The translations under genes were made by a program, and so were the position numbers. A stretch of DNA of 19,524 nt. It comes from Alloprevotella sp. (lineage in GTDB: Bacteria; Bacteroidota; Bacteroidia; Bacteroidales; Bacteroidaceae). The notes beneath the pieces are model-generated. The model did no database searches, had not been told where the DNA came from, and worked only from the letters and a program-made list of their open reading frames with translations. Position 1 is the stretch's first letter; each line of letters opens with the position of its first letter. The DNA lies in contig JABZGM010000016.1 in the NCBI GenBank assembly GCA_015259235.1, positions 1 through 19,524 of the forward strand, read 5' to 3'. Below, piece by piece: positions 7,346-14,414 of the stretch.

Positions 7346-8143
7346 TTATTTGCCACGGCCTGATTGCACGTAGGTAATCACGGTTGTCGCACCACCCGAA
7401 GAGAGTTGGAAAGTAGCCGTGCGAGCTTTCTCGCTGGTGTTTTCTCCGAAGGTGAGTTTAACGACATGATGTCCCTTGGCAGGTTGCTTAGCCTCTTCGG
7501 GAACGGTGAGCCAGTTGGCGTCTGAAGTGAGGGAGTGGGTGGAGAGTTGGTTGTCGTAAAGATCGAACACTAGGTAGGTGGTTCCTCCCTTTTGTGGAAG
7601 TACTTCGCTGAAATTAGGCATCGCACTGGCAGAATTGTCTTGCTTAGCCACGGGGTTGGAGATGTTGAGCCAGCCCACTTGATAAATGTGGTGAGCCAGT
7701 CCATTAAGTGGACCGCCGTTGGGGAGGATGCGGAGATAGCCGTGTTGAAGAAGTTGAGTGGCAGGTGTAGTGGCTGTAATCGCTACGGGTGTTGTCTTAA
7801 AGTATCCGGGCTTAACCTCTACTTCTTGGGGTGTGATGGTGAAGGTCGAGTGAGTGGTAGCTCCGCTCACTGCATCAGGAGTGCCAGGAAGGTGGTTGTG
7901 CGTGGTGGGATTGTTTTTTTCGGGGGTCGCTTTCACCATTTCCACACGTGCTTTCCATGATTCTGTGCTGACCACCCACACGGTGTCTGTGGTCTTGTCT
8001 GCATAGAAAGTCGTGGTCTGTCTATTGTCACGAGTGCGAAGTTCCATCTGATGGTTTTCAACAACGGATTTAGTATTACACCCAGTGAGAAGAGTGAAGC
8101 CACCAAAGAGGAGGGACGCTACATAAAAGAAATGTTGTTTCAT
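7346..8143 (-). CDS. Surface or periplasmic lipoprotein with two BACON-like domains
   Basis: A 265-residue protein whose first 21 residues form a lipoprotein signal peptide ending in the lipobox LLTGC, so Cys22 would be acylated. Residues 184-262 have the BACON layout of Bacteroidota proteins: a Trp after the first strands (DANWLTVP), a central LTFGEN strand, then RTATFQLSSG and a closing ITYVQSG. Residues 42-165 look like a longer, diverged copy (TVWVVSTESWKARVE ... GYLRI ... GWLNI) with an insert near 75-95. BACON domains are small immunoglobulin-like modules thought to bind glycans or mucin, or to act as spacers. I see no enzyme domain. It lies downstream of the LptD-like gene and upstream of the two proteases. 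Its partner or ligand is unknown. Confidence 0.82.
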   Translation of the reverse strand: MKQHFFYVASLLFGGFTLLTGCNTKSVVENHQMELRTRDNRQTTTFYADKTTDTVWVVSTESWKARVEMVKATPEKNNPTTHNHLPGTPDAVSGATTHSTFTITPQEVEVKPGYFKTTPVAITATTPATQLLQHGYLRILPNGGPLNGLAHHIYQVGWLNISNPVAKQDNSASAMPNFSEVLPQKGGTTYLVFDLYDNQLSTHSLTSDANWLTVPEEAKQPAKGHHVVKLTFGENTSEKARTATFQLSSGGATTVITYVQSGRGK

Positions 8144-8162
8144 GATGTGGGGGATTTTGGGG

Positions 8163-8196
8163 CAACCTATGGGAGGATATTTCCTCCCACAGGTTG
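8163..8196. other. 15-base-pair hairpin between the LptD-like and lipoprotein genes
   Basis: The arms 8163-8177 (caacctatgggagga) and 8182-8196 (tcctcccacaggttg) pair with one mismatch and a four-base loop. It lies about 105 bases past the LptD stop and 20 bases before the lipoprotein ATG. Neither strand shows a T tract after it, so it is not a standard intrinsic terminator. It could be a transcript-end stabiliser or a leader structure of the lipoprotein gene. Confidence 0.7.
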
Positions 8197-8301
8197 GGAG
8201 TTTATAGATTAGTAGGATACTGTTTGATAATCAAAGGTGAGATAACGCTATTGTCATGTGCTTTTCAGACTTTCGTTAGCGTGCTCTGCAAAGGATGGTG
8301 G

Positions 8302-11300
8302 TTAATACCAGTTGATGTTGCTAGAGTAACTGCTTCGCTTCTCGTATTTCAAGGCGTCTGCCAACTCTGCTGCACGGGCGCGGAAGGAGAAGTTGAACGA
8401 GGAGTAGGGCAAGAGAACGATGCTACAAGACATCTCAAAGCAGTGCAAATCGCGAGAGAGCGAGGCGGTGGTCATAGAGAGCCTCTTATAGTTGAAGTCG
8501 TAGCCCGAAGAGAAGTTGATGTTCCACCCCTTAGCCAGCGTGATATTGCCCGAGAAGTTGAGCGTCTGTGTGAAGGAGTAGGGGTAGCGCATGTTGCGCG
8601 TGTTGATGGGCTTGGTGCGGTCTTCAGACATGGTGACACCATAACTAAAAGTGAGGCTCCAGGGCAGAGAGAATGCCAGATATCCATCTTCGTCGACGTC
8701 GGCAGCCACCTTCTTCTCATTCTTTTTGTCTTTATTTTTGCGGAGCATGGGGTCTACGTTGGCGTCTTCTTTGTCGTCGTCAAGGTCGTTGTCATCGTTG
8801 TTAGTGCGTTTCTCCTCTTCTTTCTTTTTGCCTACAAAGTTTTCCCACACTTTGTCCCAACCACGACCTGCGAGCAAACCGAAGAAGGTTGCCATTTTCT
8901 TATTGTCGAGAGTGTAGGAGAGGTTTTGGCTCATGCCTTGGAAGCGTCCGAAGCGTCCGTGGCTCCATTCGGTGGTGTTGCCCACAATGACATTGCCGTT
9001 TTTGTCAAATTCATAGGCATAGGTATCAAAGCGCGCAGCCATGGAGAAGGTGTAGCGGGGGGAGAAACGCAAACGAACATTGGTGGAGAGTGGACTCCAA
9101 GGCTGATAGTCTGTCGCCAGATTGTAAGACATAGAAGCCGAGAGTTCGTCGATGAGAGAAATTTTGCGGAATCCGCTGGTGTCGGCATCCGACTTGAGTT
9201 TCATTTCCACATTGTTGGAAATGCTCATGTTGATGCTTCCCTGGCGTTTGCCAGTGGGGTAGCTAAAAACACCTGAAGCGTAGGGCGAGTATTCTTTTGT
9301 TGTTACCTTTCCATTGCGGTCGGTGTAGACATAGTTGGTGACATAGCCATAGCTACGTGTGGTGAAGTCGGGTGCGTAAGAGAAACTTACGTTGGGCTTG
9401 AAGACGTGGCGAATGGCTTGAATGCGAGTGCCGAAAAGTTTGCTCCAAGGTTTGTAGAATCCGTAGAGCGTGGTGTTGAACGACATGGAGGCATTCCAAT
9501 CATAAAGATTGTAGAAACCATAGGTGGTGTCGCGTCGTTCGGCTTGTAAATTGTTGTCCCAGCTGAGGCGTTCGCGTGAAAGGTAGGTGCGTCCGCTGAA
9601 GTTGATGGAGGGAGAAATGTTGATGTATTTGAACAGCTGGAAAGTCGCATCGATGGGCACTCGGTGTTGCATACCATTTCTCCACTTGAGCAATGGGGTG
9701 TGAAAGAGTTGGTCTTCTTTGGTGATGATGGAGTTGGTGATTTGTCCCGTGTAAGAAAGACTGATTTTCTCGTACCAGCGTTCTTTTCCTACTGCCTTTT
9801 TGCGACGGAAGGGATAGAAGCGATTGACATTGATGGAGAGGTCGGGCAGGGTGATGGCGAGCGAAGAGTCGCGCATGTTTTGCGTGATGTTGCTTGATCC
9901 CGAAAGAGAGATGCCGAGTGAAGGGATGCTGTGGGTGAAGCTCACCGAAGAGGCGCGTGTGGACTGTGTGTAAGCCAGTGGAGTGTAGAGCGAAGTGAGG
10001 TTGCTGCGCTCATAGTTTTGGGAGGCATAATTGACACGTGCCGAGAAAGAAGTGTTGGGATTCGCCTTCGCATCGGAGGAGTGCGACCATTGCACCTTGA
10101 GACTGGTTGTTTTGTTGTAGTCTGGCAGGTTTTTTTCGCCCGTGATGGTGGTGAGATAAGAGACATAGAAGTTGCCGCGATAGGCATATCGCTTGGCATA
10201 GTTGGTCTCTGCCGATATACCCCACGAACCTTTAGTGTAGAGTTCTCCCAAAAGTTTGAGGTCCATGCGGTCGCCCAAGGCAAAATAGTAACCACCATCG
10301 CGGAGGTAAAAGCCGCGTGAGGTTTCATCACCATAACTGGGCATGATGATACCCGAAGAATATTTCTTGTTGAAGGGGAAGAATCCATAAGGGATGGCGA
10401 GCGGTAGGGGCACGTCTGCCACCACTAGATAAGCTGGTCCGAAGAAGGTTTCTTTACCAGGCGACACTTTAGCTCGCGTGAGTTGGAGATAAAAGTGTGG
10501 ATGGTCGGCATCGCAGGTGGTGTATTGGGCATCTTGGAGATAGAAATAGCCATCGTTGGATCGCTTGGAGTCGACACTGCGCAAGAAACCATTGCCTTGT
10601 GTGGTCTTTACCTTTTCAATGAAGCCTTTCTTCGTCTTGAAATTGAACGACATGCGCTCACTTTCATAGTTTTCACTCCCTTGCTTATAGATCGGAGTGC
10701 CTTTCATGGCTTTGCCTGTGCTGTCGGGTACACCCTGTGCATGGACGATCGTAGAGTCCATGTTGAGCGTAATAAAGTCAGCACTCAAATCCATGTTTTG
10801 ATAGTGCACCTTGGCTTCACCATAGAGATGGGCAAACCCTGTGGTGGCATCATAGACCAAGGAGTCTTTTGCCGTGTAATCTACCGGTGCTTCCAAGCCC
10901 GAACGCTGACGGGTGGTGTCGAGCTTGGCAGAATCTGCCAGAGCTTTGGCGTTGCTGACTGCAATGGTGGTGTCGCGGCGCAAGGTGCGGCTCAAACTAT
11001 CGAGGTTGGTGACTGATGTGCGGCGCACGCTGTCGAGGACTTGTGACAAAGGGGAATTGCGATCAGCCTTCGCCACGAGTGCACTGTCGGATGAGGCAAG
11101 CGTGCTGAGCACTTGCGCGGTGTCTTCTACTGCATCGCGAAGCGCGCGGGTGCTCACAGCATTGGTGTCCGCTGCAACTGAAGGGGCAACGGAAGCGGAA
11201 GTCGTCGTGGAGGTCGCTATGGGGTGTGGTCGTCCAGACATGAGGACGCTTAGATTGCACCCAACGAGGGTGCTAGCCAATAGGAGAACGACTCCCCAGA

Positions 11301-11331
11301 GTAGGATTCTATGATGGATGATGCGTGGCAA
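8302..11331 (-). CDS. lptD: LptD-like outer-membrane LPS assembly protein
   Basis: This encodes about 1009 residues if started at the TTG at 11331. An OstA-like periplasmic region comes first (about 150-300: DYTAKDSLVYD, GEAKVHYQNMDL, STIVHAQG, then YTTCDADHPHFY and PLAIPYGFFPF). A long beta-barrel rich in alternating aromatic strands follows to the C-terminus, which ends in an aromatic residue (NINWY). This matches the Bacteroidota form of LptD, which inserts lipopolysaccharide into the outer leaflet. The frame is open upstream to another TTG at 11448, but that codon lies inside the promoter at 11446-11453, and no in-frame ATG occurs before the barrel region's leader. Starting at 11331 gives a textbook lipoprotein signal peptide (basic PRIIHHR, hydrophobic stretch, lipobox LVGC, Cys25). 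The TTG at 11376 is an alternative. A Lys/Asp/Glu-rich stretch near 835-879 is probably an extracellular or periplasmic loop insert. Confidence 0.88.
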   Translation of the reverse strand: MPRIIHHRILLWGVVLLLASTLVGCNLSVLMSGRPHPIATSTTTSASVAPSVAADTNAVSTRALRDAVEDTAQVLSTLASSDSALVAKADRNSPLSQVLDSVRRTSVTNLDSLSRTLRRDTTIAVSNAKALADSAKLDTTRQRSGLEAPVDYTAKDSLVYDATTGFAHLYGEAKVHYQNMDLSADFITLNMDSTIVHAQGVPDSTGKAMKGTPIYKQGSENYESERMSFNFKTKKGFIEKVKTTQGNGFLRSVDSKRSNDGYFYLQDAQYTTCDADHPHFYLQLTRAKVSPGKETFFGPAYLVVADVPLPLAIPYGFFPFNKKYSSGIIMPSYGDETSRGFYLRDGGYYFALGDRMDLKLLGELYTKGSWGISAETNYAKRYAYRGNFYVSYLTTITGEKNLPDYNKTTSLKVQWSHSSDAKANPNTSFSARVNYASQNYERSNLTSLYTPLAYTQSTRASSVSFTHSIPSLGISLSGSSNITQNMRDSSLAITLPDLSINVNRFYPFRRKKAVGKERWYEKISLSYTGQITNSIITKEDQLFHTPLLKWRNGMQHRVPIDATFQLFKYINISPSINFSGRTYLSRERLSWDNNLQAERRDTTYGFYNLYDWNASMSFNTTLYGFYKPWSKLFGTRIQAIRHVFKPNVSFSYAPDFTTRSYGYVTNYVYTDRNGKVTTKEYSPYASGVFSYPTGKRQGSINMSISNNVEMKLKSDADTSGFRKISLIDELSASMSYNLATDYQPWSPLSTNVRLRFSPRYTFSMAARFDTYAYEFDKNGNVIVGNTTEWSHGRFGRFQGMSQNLSYTLDNKKMATFFGLLAGRGWDKVWENFVGKKKEEEKRTNNDDNDLDDDKEDANVDPMLRKNKDKKNEKKVAADVDEDGYLAFSLPWSLTFSYGVTMSEDRTKPINTRNMRYPYSFTQTLNFSGNITLAKGWNINFSSGYDFNYKRLSMTTASLSRDLHCFEMSCSIVLLPYSSFNFSFRARAAELADALKYEKRSSYSSNINWY

Positions 11332-11445
11332 GTGAGATGTCTGATAGGAATGTGTGATGAAAATAACCCTTAGCAAGATAGCTTTTGACCGACGCAGAAG
11401 ATGCAATCGCTCTGCACTGGTGCTAGCTTTGCCGCAGACTAGGGG

Positions 11446-11453
11446 CAAAGTTA
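11446..11453 (-). promoter_or_regulatory. -7 promoter element of the LptD-like gene
   Basis: TAACTTTG on the minus strand (11453 to 11446) is a full match to TAnnTTTG. It lies 8 bases past the stop of the HD-domain gene. Transcription would begin near 11440, which rules out a start codon at 11448. No good -33 TTTG is visible at the usual distance. Confidence 0.6.
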
Positions 11454-11460
11454 CGATTTT

Positions 11461-12066
11461 CTATTCGAAAAGCTCTGTCCAGCAGCGAAATTTCTCCACT
11501 CCAGCATCGCCAAACTTTTCTAAACTCGCGATGGTCTGAGCGATGCTGCGTTCGCGCTCCAAGTGGCTTTTGCTATAAAACTTATCGGCGTAGCAAATGA
11601 CTTGCTCTTCGATGGTTTCTGGCAGAAGGTCTTGGTCGGGCATGGGGAGACCACGCTGAGCGATGACTTGGCGCGTGAGTCCTGTTCCGGTGTGGCGCTC
11701 GCAGATGCGTGCAAGGGCTTCATAGAAAGTGGCGTCTTCCTCTTGCTGTGAGGACGTACTTCCCTCGTGTTCCGCCTTTTGACGCAGCAACTCGGCTTCT
11801 TCGCGCAGGAGTTGCGCACCGATGATGCCATGGAGCAGGTAGTGCGCTGTGCCATGACAGTGGAGGCCAGGTGCGTCTGTGCGGAAGATGCCGATGTCGT
11901 GTAGCATGGCACCAGCTTCCACTAGGGCGCGATTGGCTCCTAGTTCGGGATGTCGATCCACAATCTGTAGCGCACGTGTGCAAACTTGCCGACTGTGGTG
12001 CAGCAACATACGACGCAGTGCGTTGTCTTCGGGATAGTAGCGATAGAGAAGTGCGAGATAATCCAT
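11461..12066 (-). CDS. HD-domain protein, probable metal-dependent phosphohydrolase
   Basis: A 201-residue soluble protein without a signal peptide. It shows the HD-superfamily metal ligands in order: His24 (LLHHSRQV), His56-Asp57 (AGAMLHDIGI) and Asp161 (CYADKFY). His73 to His79 and His125 (ICERHTG) add further possible ligands. The family hydrolyses phosphoester bonds in nucleotides or other small phosphates; the substrate cannot be told from sequence. A polar Glu/Gln/Ser-rich insert lies at about 98-110. It starts at the ATG at 12066, 86 bases after the stop of the preceding minus-strand gene, and I see no clear promoter in that gap. It may therefore share a transcript with the rod-shape genes upstream. 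Confidence 0.85.
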   Translation of the reverse strand: MDYLALLYRYYPEDNALRRMLLHHSRQVCTRALQIVDRHPELGANRALVEAGAMLHDIGIFRTDAPGLHCHGTAHYLLHGIIGAQLLREEAELLRQKAEHEGSTSSQQEEDATFYEALARICERHTGTGLTRQVIAQRGLPMPDQDLLPETIEEQVICYADKFYSKSHLERERSIAQTIASLEKFGDAGVEKFRCWTELFE

Positions 12067-12152
12067 AGGCTATGAGAGCGATGAACAGAAGAAATGGAAA
12101 TTCCTTTGGAAGCGTCGGACGATTTTATAGAAACGTGAGAATGGCGTTTTCG

Positions 12153-12878
12153 TTATTTCGTCGTTGGAGAACTTGTGCGCGGAGCAGCTGAAGACTTACT
12201 GCCGTGAGCAGGCGTTGCGTGTGAGGCATTGTTGCCTGCAGCATTGGATTTTGTGGTGGAAGTGTTGGGCTTTGCCGTGGCAGGAGTGGACTTAACCGCA
12301 GGCGCATTGGATTTAACCGCAGGCGTATTGGACTTTGCAGGCGTAGTGTTAGGCTTGGTAGCTGCTGGCATATTGGACTTTGGTGCCACAGGATTCGGAC
12401 TGTGCTCTGATTCTTCGTTGGAATTAGCGTCTTCCTCACCTTGGTTCTGTCCATCGGCAAAGCCTTGGGCATAACCTCGTTTGTAGGCATCTGCGTAGTT
12501 TCTGCGTTGAGCCTCTGTGGGGAACTTTGATGTATCATCATAAGAGGCGCGCTCCATGTCGTCTAGCCCATCTTGTAGTCCTGCAAAATAGCCATCTTCA
12601 TAACCTGCATCAGAGGGAAGGCGCAAATCCATGGACACGGTGTCGGTGGGTTGTGCAGTGTTGGTGTCGCTCGAGGGGAAATCCTCGGTCGGTGCCACTG
12701 TGGTGTCGGGAGTTGCCATGCGTTGCGCGCTGTCGCGTGCTGCAAATCCCTCGGGAGTGAGGGGTACGTCGGAAGAGCGTTTCAAAAAAATGATGATGCC
12801 AACGGCAAGCAATACCACAGCGATAAAGAGGATGCTGCGGATAATCGTTTCGTTGCGATCAGAAGATGGGTTTGCCAT
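12153..12878 (-). CDS. Single-pass membrane protein with Gly-Tyr-Asp repeats and a seven-residue-repeat tail
   Basis: A 241-residue protein of unknown function. Residues 13-32 are one hydrophobic membrane segment (SILFIAVVLLAVGIIIFL), preceded by a short N-terminus. Residues 89-148 hold two copies of a GYxxGxxDG motif (GYEDGYFAGLQDG and RGYAQGFADGQNQG). From about 150 the chain is acidic, then a low-complexity Pro/Ala/Lys/Asn/Ser tail follows with seven-residue repeats of the type TPAVKSN. The rest of the chain is probably outside the membrane in the periplasm. It lies 69 bases after rodA and is probably co-transcribed, so a role near the cell wall is possible but only by position. I do not recognise a family. 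Confidence 0.75.
   Translation of the reverse strand: MANPSSDRNETIIRSILFIAVVLLAVGIIIFLKRSSDVPLTPEGFAARDSAQRMATPDTTVAPTEDFPSSDTNTAQPTDTVSMDLRLPSDAGYEDGYFAGLQDGLDDMERASYDDTSKFPTEAQRRNYADAYKRGYAQGFADGQNQGEEDANSNEESEHSPNPVAPKSNMPAATKPNTTPAKSNTPAVKSNAPAVKSTPATAKPNTSTTKSNAAGNNASHATPAHGSKSSAAPRTSSPTTK
12291..12353. repeat. 21-base tandem repeat inside the membrane-protein tail
   Basis: 12291-12311 and 12312-12332 are nearly identical 21-base units (ttaaccgcaggcg core) and 12333-12353 is a diverged third copy. They encode the seven-residue repeats of the C-terminal tail. Slippage could change the copy number between strains. Confidence 0.75.
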
Positions 12879-12947
12879 ATTGTGTTATCCCAGAGAGTTA
12901 TCTTTGTTAGAAGTAGAATAGAAGCAGGTTTCGTCTAGTTTGTGTGC

Positions 12948-14414
12948 CTATCTGCGCTTGCGACCTGCATCAATGCGGAGGAAGATGAAGAGCAGGAGGG
13001 TGAATCCCCATAATGATGAACCACCATAGGAGAAAAAGGGTAGTGGAATGCCGATAACTGGCGCCACACCGAGCACCATGCCAATGTTGATGAAGACGTG
13101 GAAGAGCAAAATCGAGAGCACACAATAGCCAAAGACGCGCCCAAACCTAGTGGTTTGCCGTTCGGCTAGATAGATGAGACGCCAGATGAGGGCTAGGAAA
13201 AGCAGGAGTACTGCACTTGCTCCCAAAAAACCTTCTTCTTCTCCTACGGTGCAGAAAATGAAGTCGGTGTCTTGCTCAGGCACATAGTCGAGTTTGGTCT
13301 GCGTGCCGTTCATGAACCCCTTGCCTTGAAGTCCACCAGAGCCGATGGCAATCTTAGACTGCGTCACATTGTAGGACGCATCTCTGTCTTCTTCGATGCC
13401 GAGCAAGACACGGATGCGCGTGCGCTGATAGTCCTTCATCACATTGTTGAGGGCATAGTCAGAAGCATAGAGAAAACCAATGCTTCCGAGCGAGAATGCG
13501 CTGATGAGGAGGAAGGTGCGCATGCGTTGTCCCAACCATTGCAGACCGATGTAGCTGATCATGGCGACACTTCCAGCCAGTTGTGCCCAACTGATGTCGA
13601 ATGGGTAAATCCAAAGGGAAACGGCATAAGCAATGACATGGAGCAAGATGCCCCATAGGAGGATGCGCTGGGCGTGTTCGGGTTGTTTGGGACAGTAGAC
13701 TCGGAGCATGCCAATGGTGAAAATCCAAATGAGTGCCATGACAATCACTTCGCCCAGGGAGGACAATGTGCCAGGTAAGGCAACATCGCCTTGACCGATG
13801 CCAATGACAAAATAGGCTACTGCGGCAACTCCACAGAAGAGTATGCTTCCTGGCATGCCCTCACGATAGAACATGAGGAAAAACGACAGATAGACGAGGG
13901 CAGACCCCGTCTCTTTTTGTAACACAATCAGGGCAAAAGGTAGAAGCACCACGCCAGCAGCACGGAGAAAATTCCGCCGTTCGTTGAGGGTGAATCCATA
14001 TTGTCCAATGAGTTTTGCCACCATGAGTGAGGTGGCACACTTGGCAAATTCTGCCGGTTGGAGCGACACGGGACCCAATGATATCCACGAGCGCGAACCT
14101 TTGATGTCATGCGCAATAAATGGGGTGACCAGCAACAAGAGCATCATGCCCCAATAGAACAAGTCGGCGAGCATGTCGAAATAGTGGTCGTCGAACATGA
14201 GAATAACAGCTCCCAGTCCGAGAGAACAGCAGATCCAAACTAACTGTTTGCCAGGACGAGTGTCGAACGACAAGAAGTCTATGCCACCAAAACTGTGGCT
14301 AGCTCCGCACACACTGAGCCAGCCGAAGGCTAGGAGGGTGAGGAAGATGAGCAACACCCACCCGTCTGCTCGGAAAGCGGGGTTGAGTTGAAGATTATCG
14401 CGCTTGTCTGCCAT
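12948..14414 (-). CDS. rodA: RodA, peptidoglycan glycosyltransferase of the elongation machinery
   Basis: A SEDS-family multispanning membrane protein that polymerises lipid II during side-wall growth together with PBP2. The frame is open to 14477, but the ATG at 14414 (MADKRDNLQLNPAFR) is preferred because it limits overlap with mrdA to 20 bases; this gives 488 residues. Family blocks are visible: KGSRSWISLGPVSLQPAEFAK near residue 105, LQKETGSALVY near 165, QSKIAIGSGGLQGKGF near 360, DFIFCTVGEEEGF near 390 and GIPLPFFSYGGSS near 455. About ten membrane segments are predicted. It is longer than many RodA proteins because of an expanded middle (about 215-325). It forms a tight pair with mrdA. 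Confidence 0.96.
   Translation of the reverse strand: MADKRDNLQLNPAFRADGWVLLIFLTLLAFGWLSVCGASHSFGGIDFLSFDTRPGKQLVWICCSLGLGAVILMFDDHYFDMLADLFYWGMMLLLLVTPFIAHDIKGSRSWISLGPVSLQPAEFAKCATSLMVAKLIGQYGFTLNERRNFLRAAGVVLLPFALIVLQKETGSALVYLSFFLMFYREGMPGSILFCGVAAVAYFVIGIGQGDVALPGTLSSLGEVIVMALIWIFTIGMLRVYCPKQPEHAQRILLWGILLHVIAYAVSLWIYPFDISWAQLAGSVAMISYIGLQWLGQRMRTFLLISAFSLGSIGFLYASDYALNNVMKDYQRTRIRVLLGIEEDRDASYNVTQSKIAIGSGGLQGKGFMNGTQTKLDYVPEQDTDFIFCTVGEEEGFLGASAVLLLFLALIWRLIYLAERQTTRFGRVFGYCVLSILLFHVFINIGMVLGVAPVIGIPLPFFSYGGSSLWGFTLLLFIFLRIDAGRKRR

Noticed and set aside
8194..9276. 360-codon plus-strand open frame
   Set aside because: It lies entirely opposite the lptD-like gene, has no family resemblance and is rich in Val and His as expected of an antisense shadow.
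12903..12910. TAnnTTTG match (tatctttg) on the plus strand
   Set aside because: No plus-strand gene follows and no -33 element is present; a chance match.
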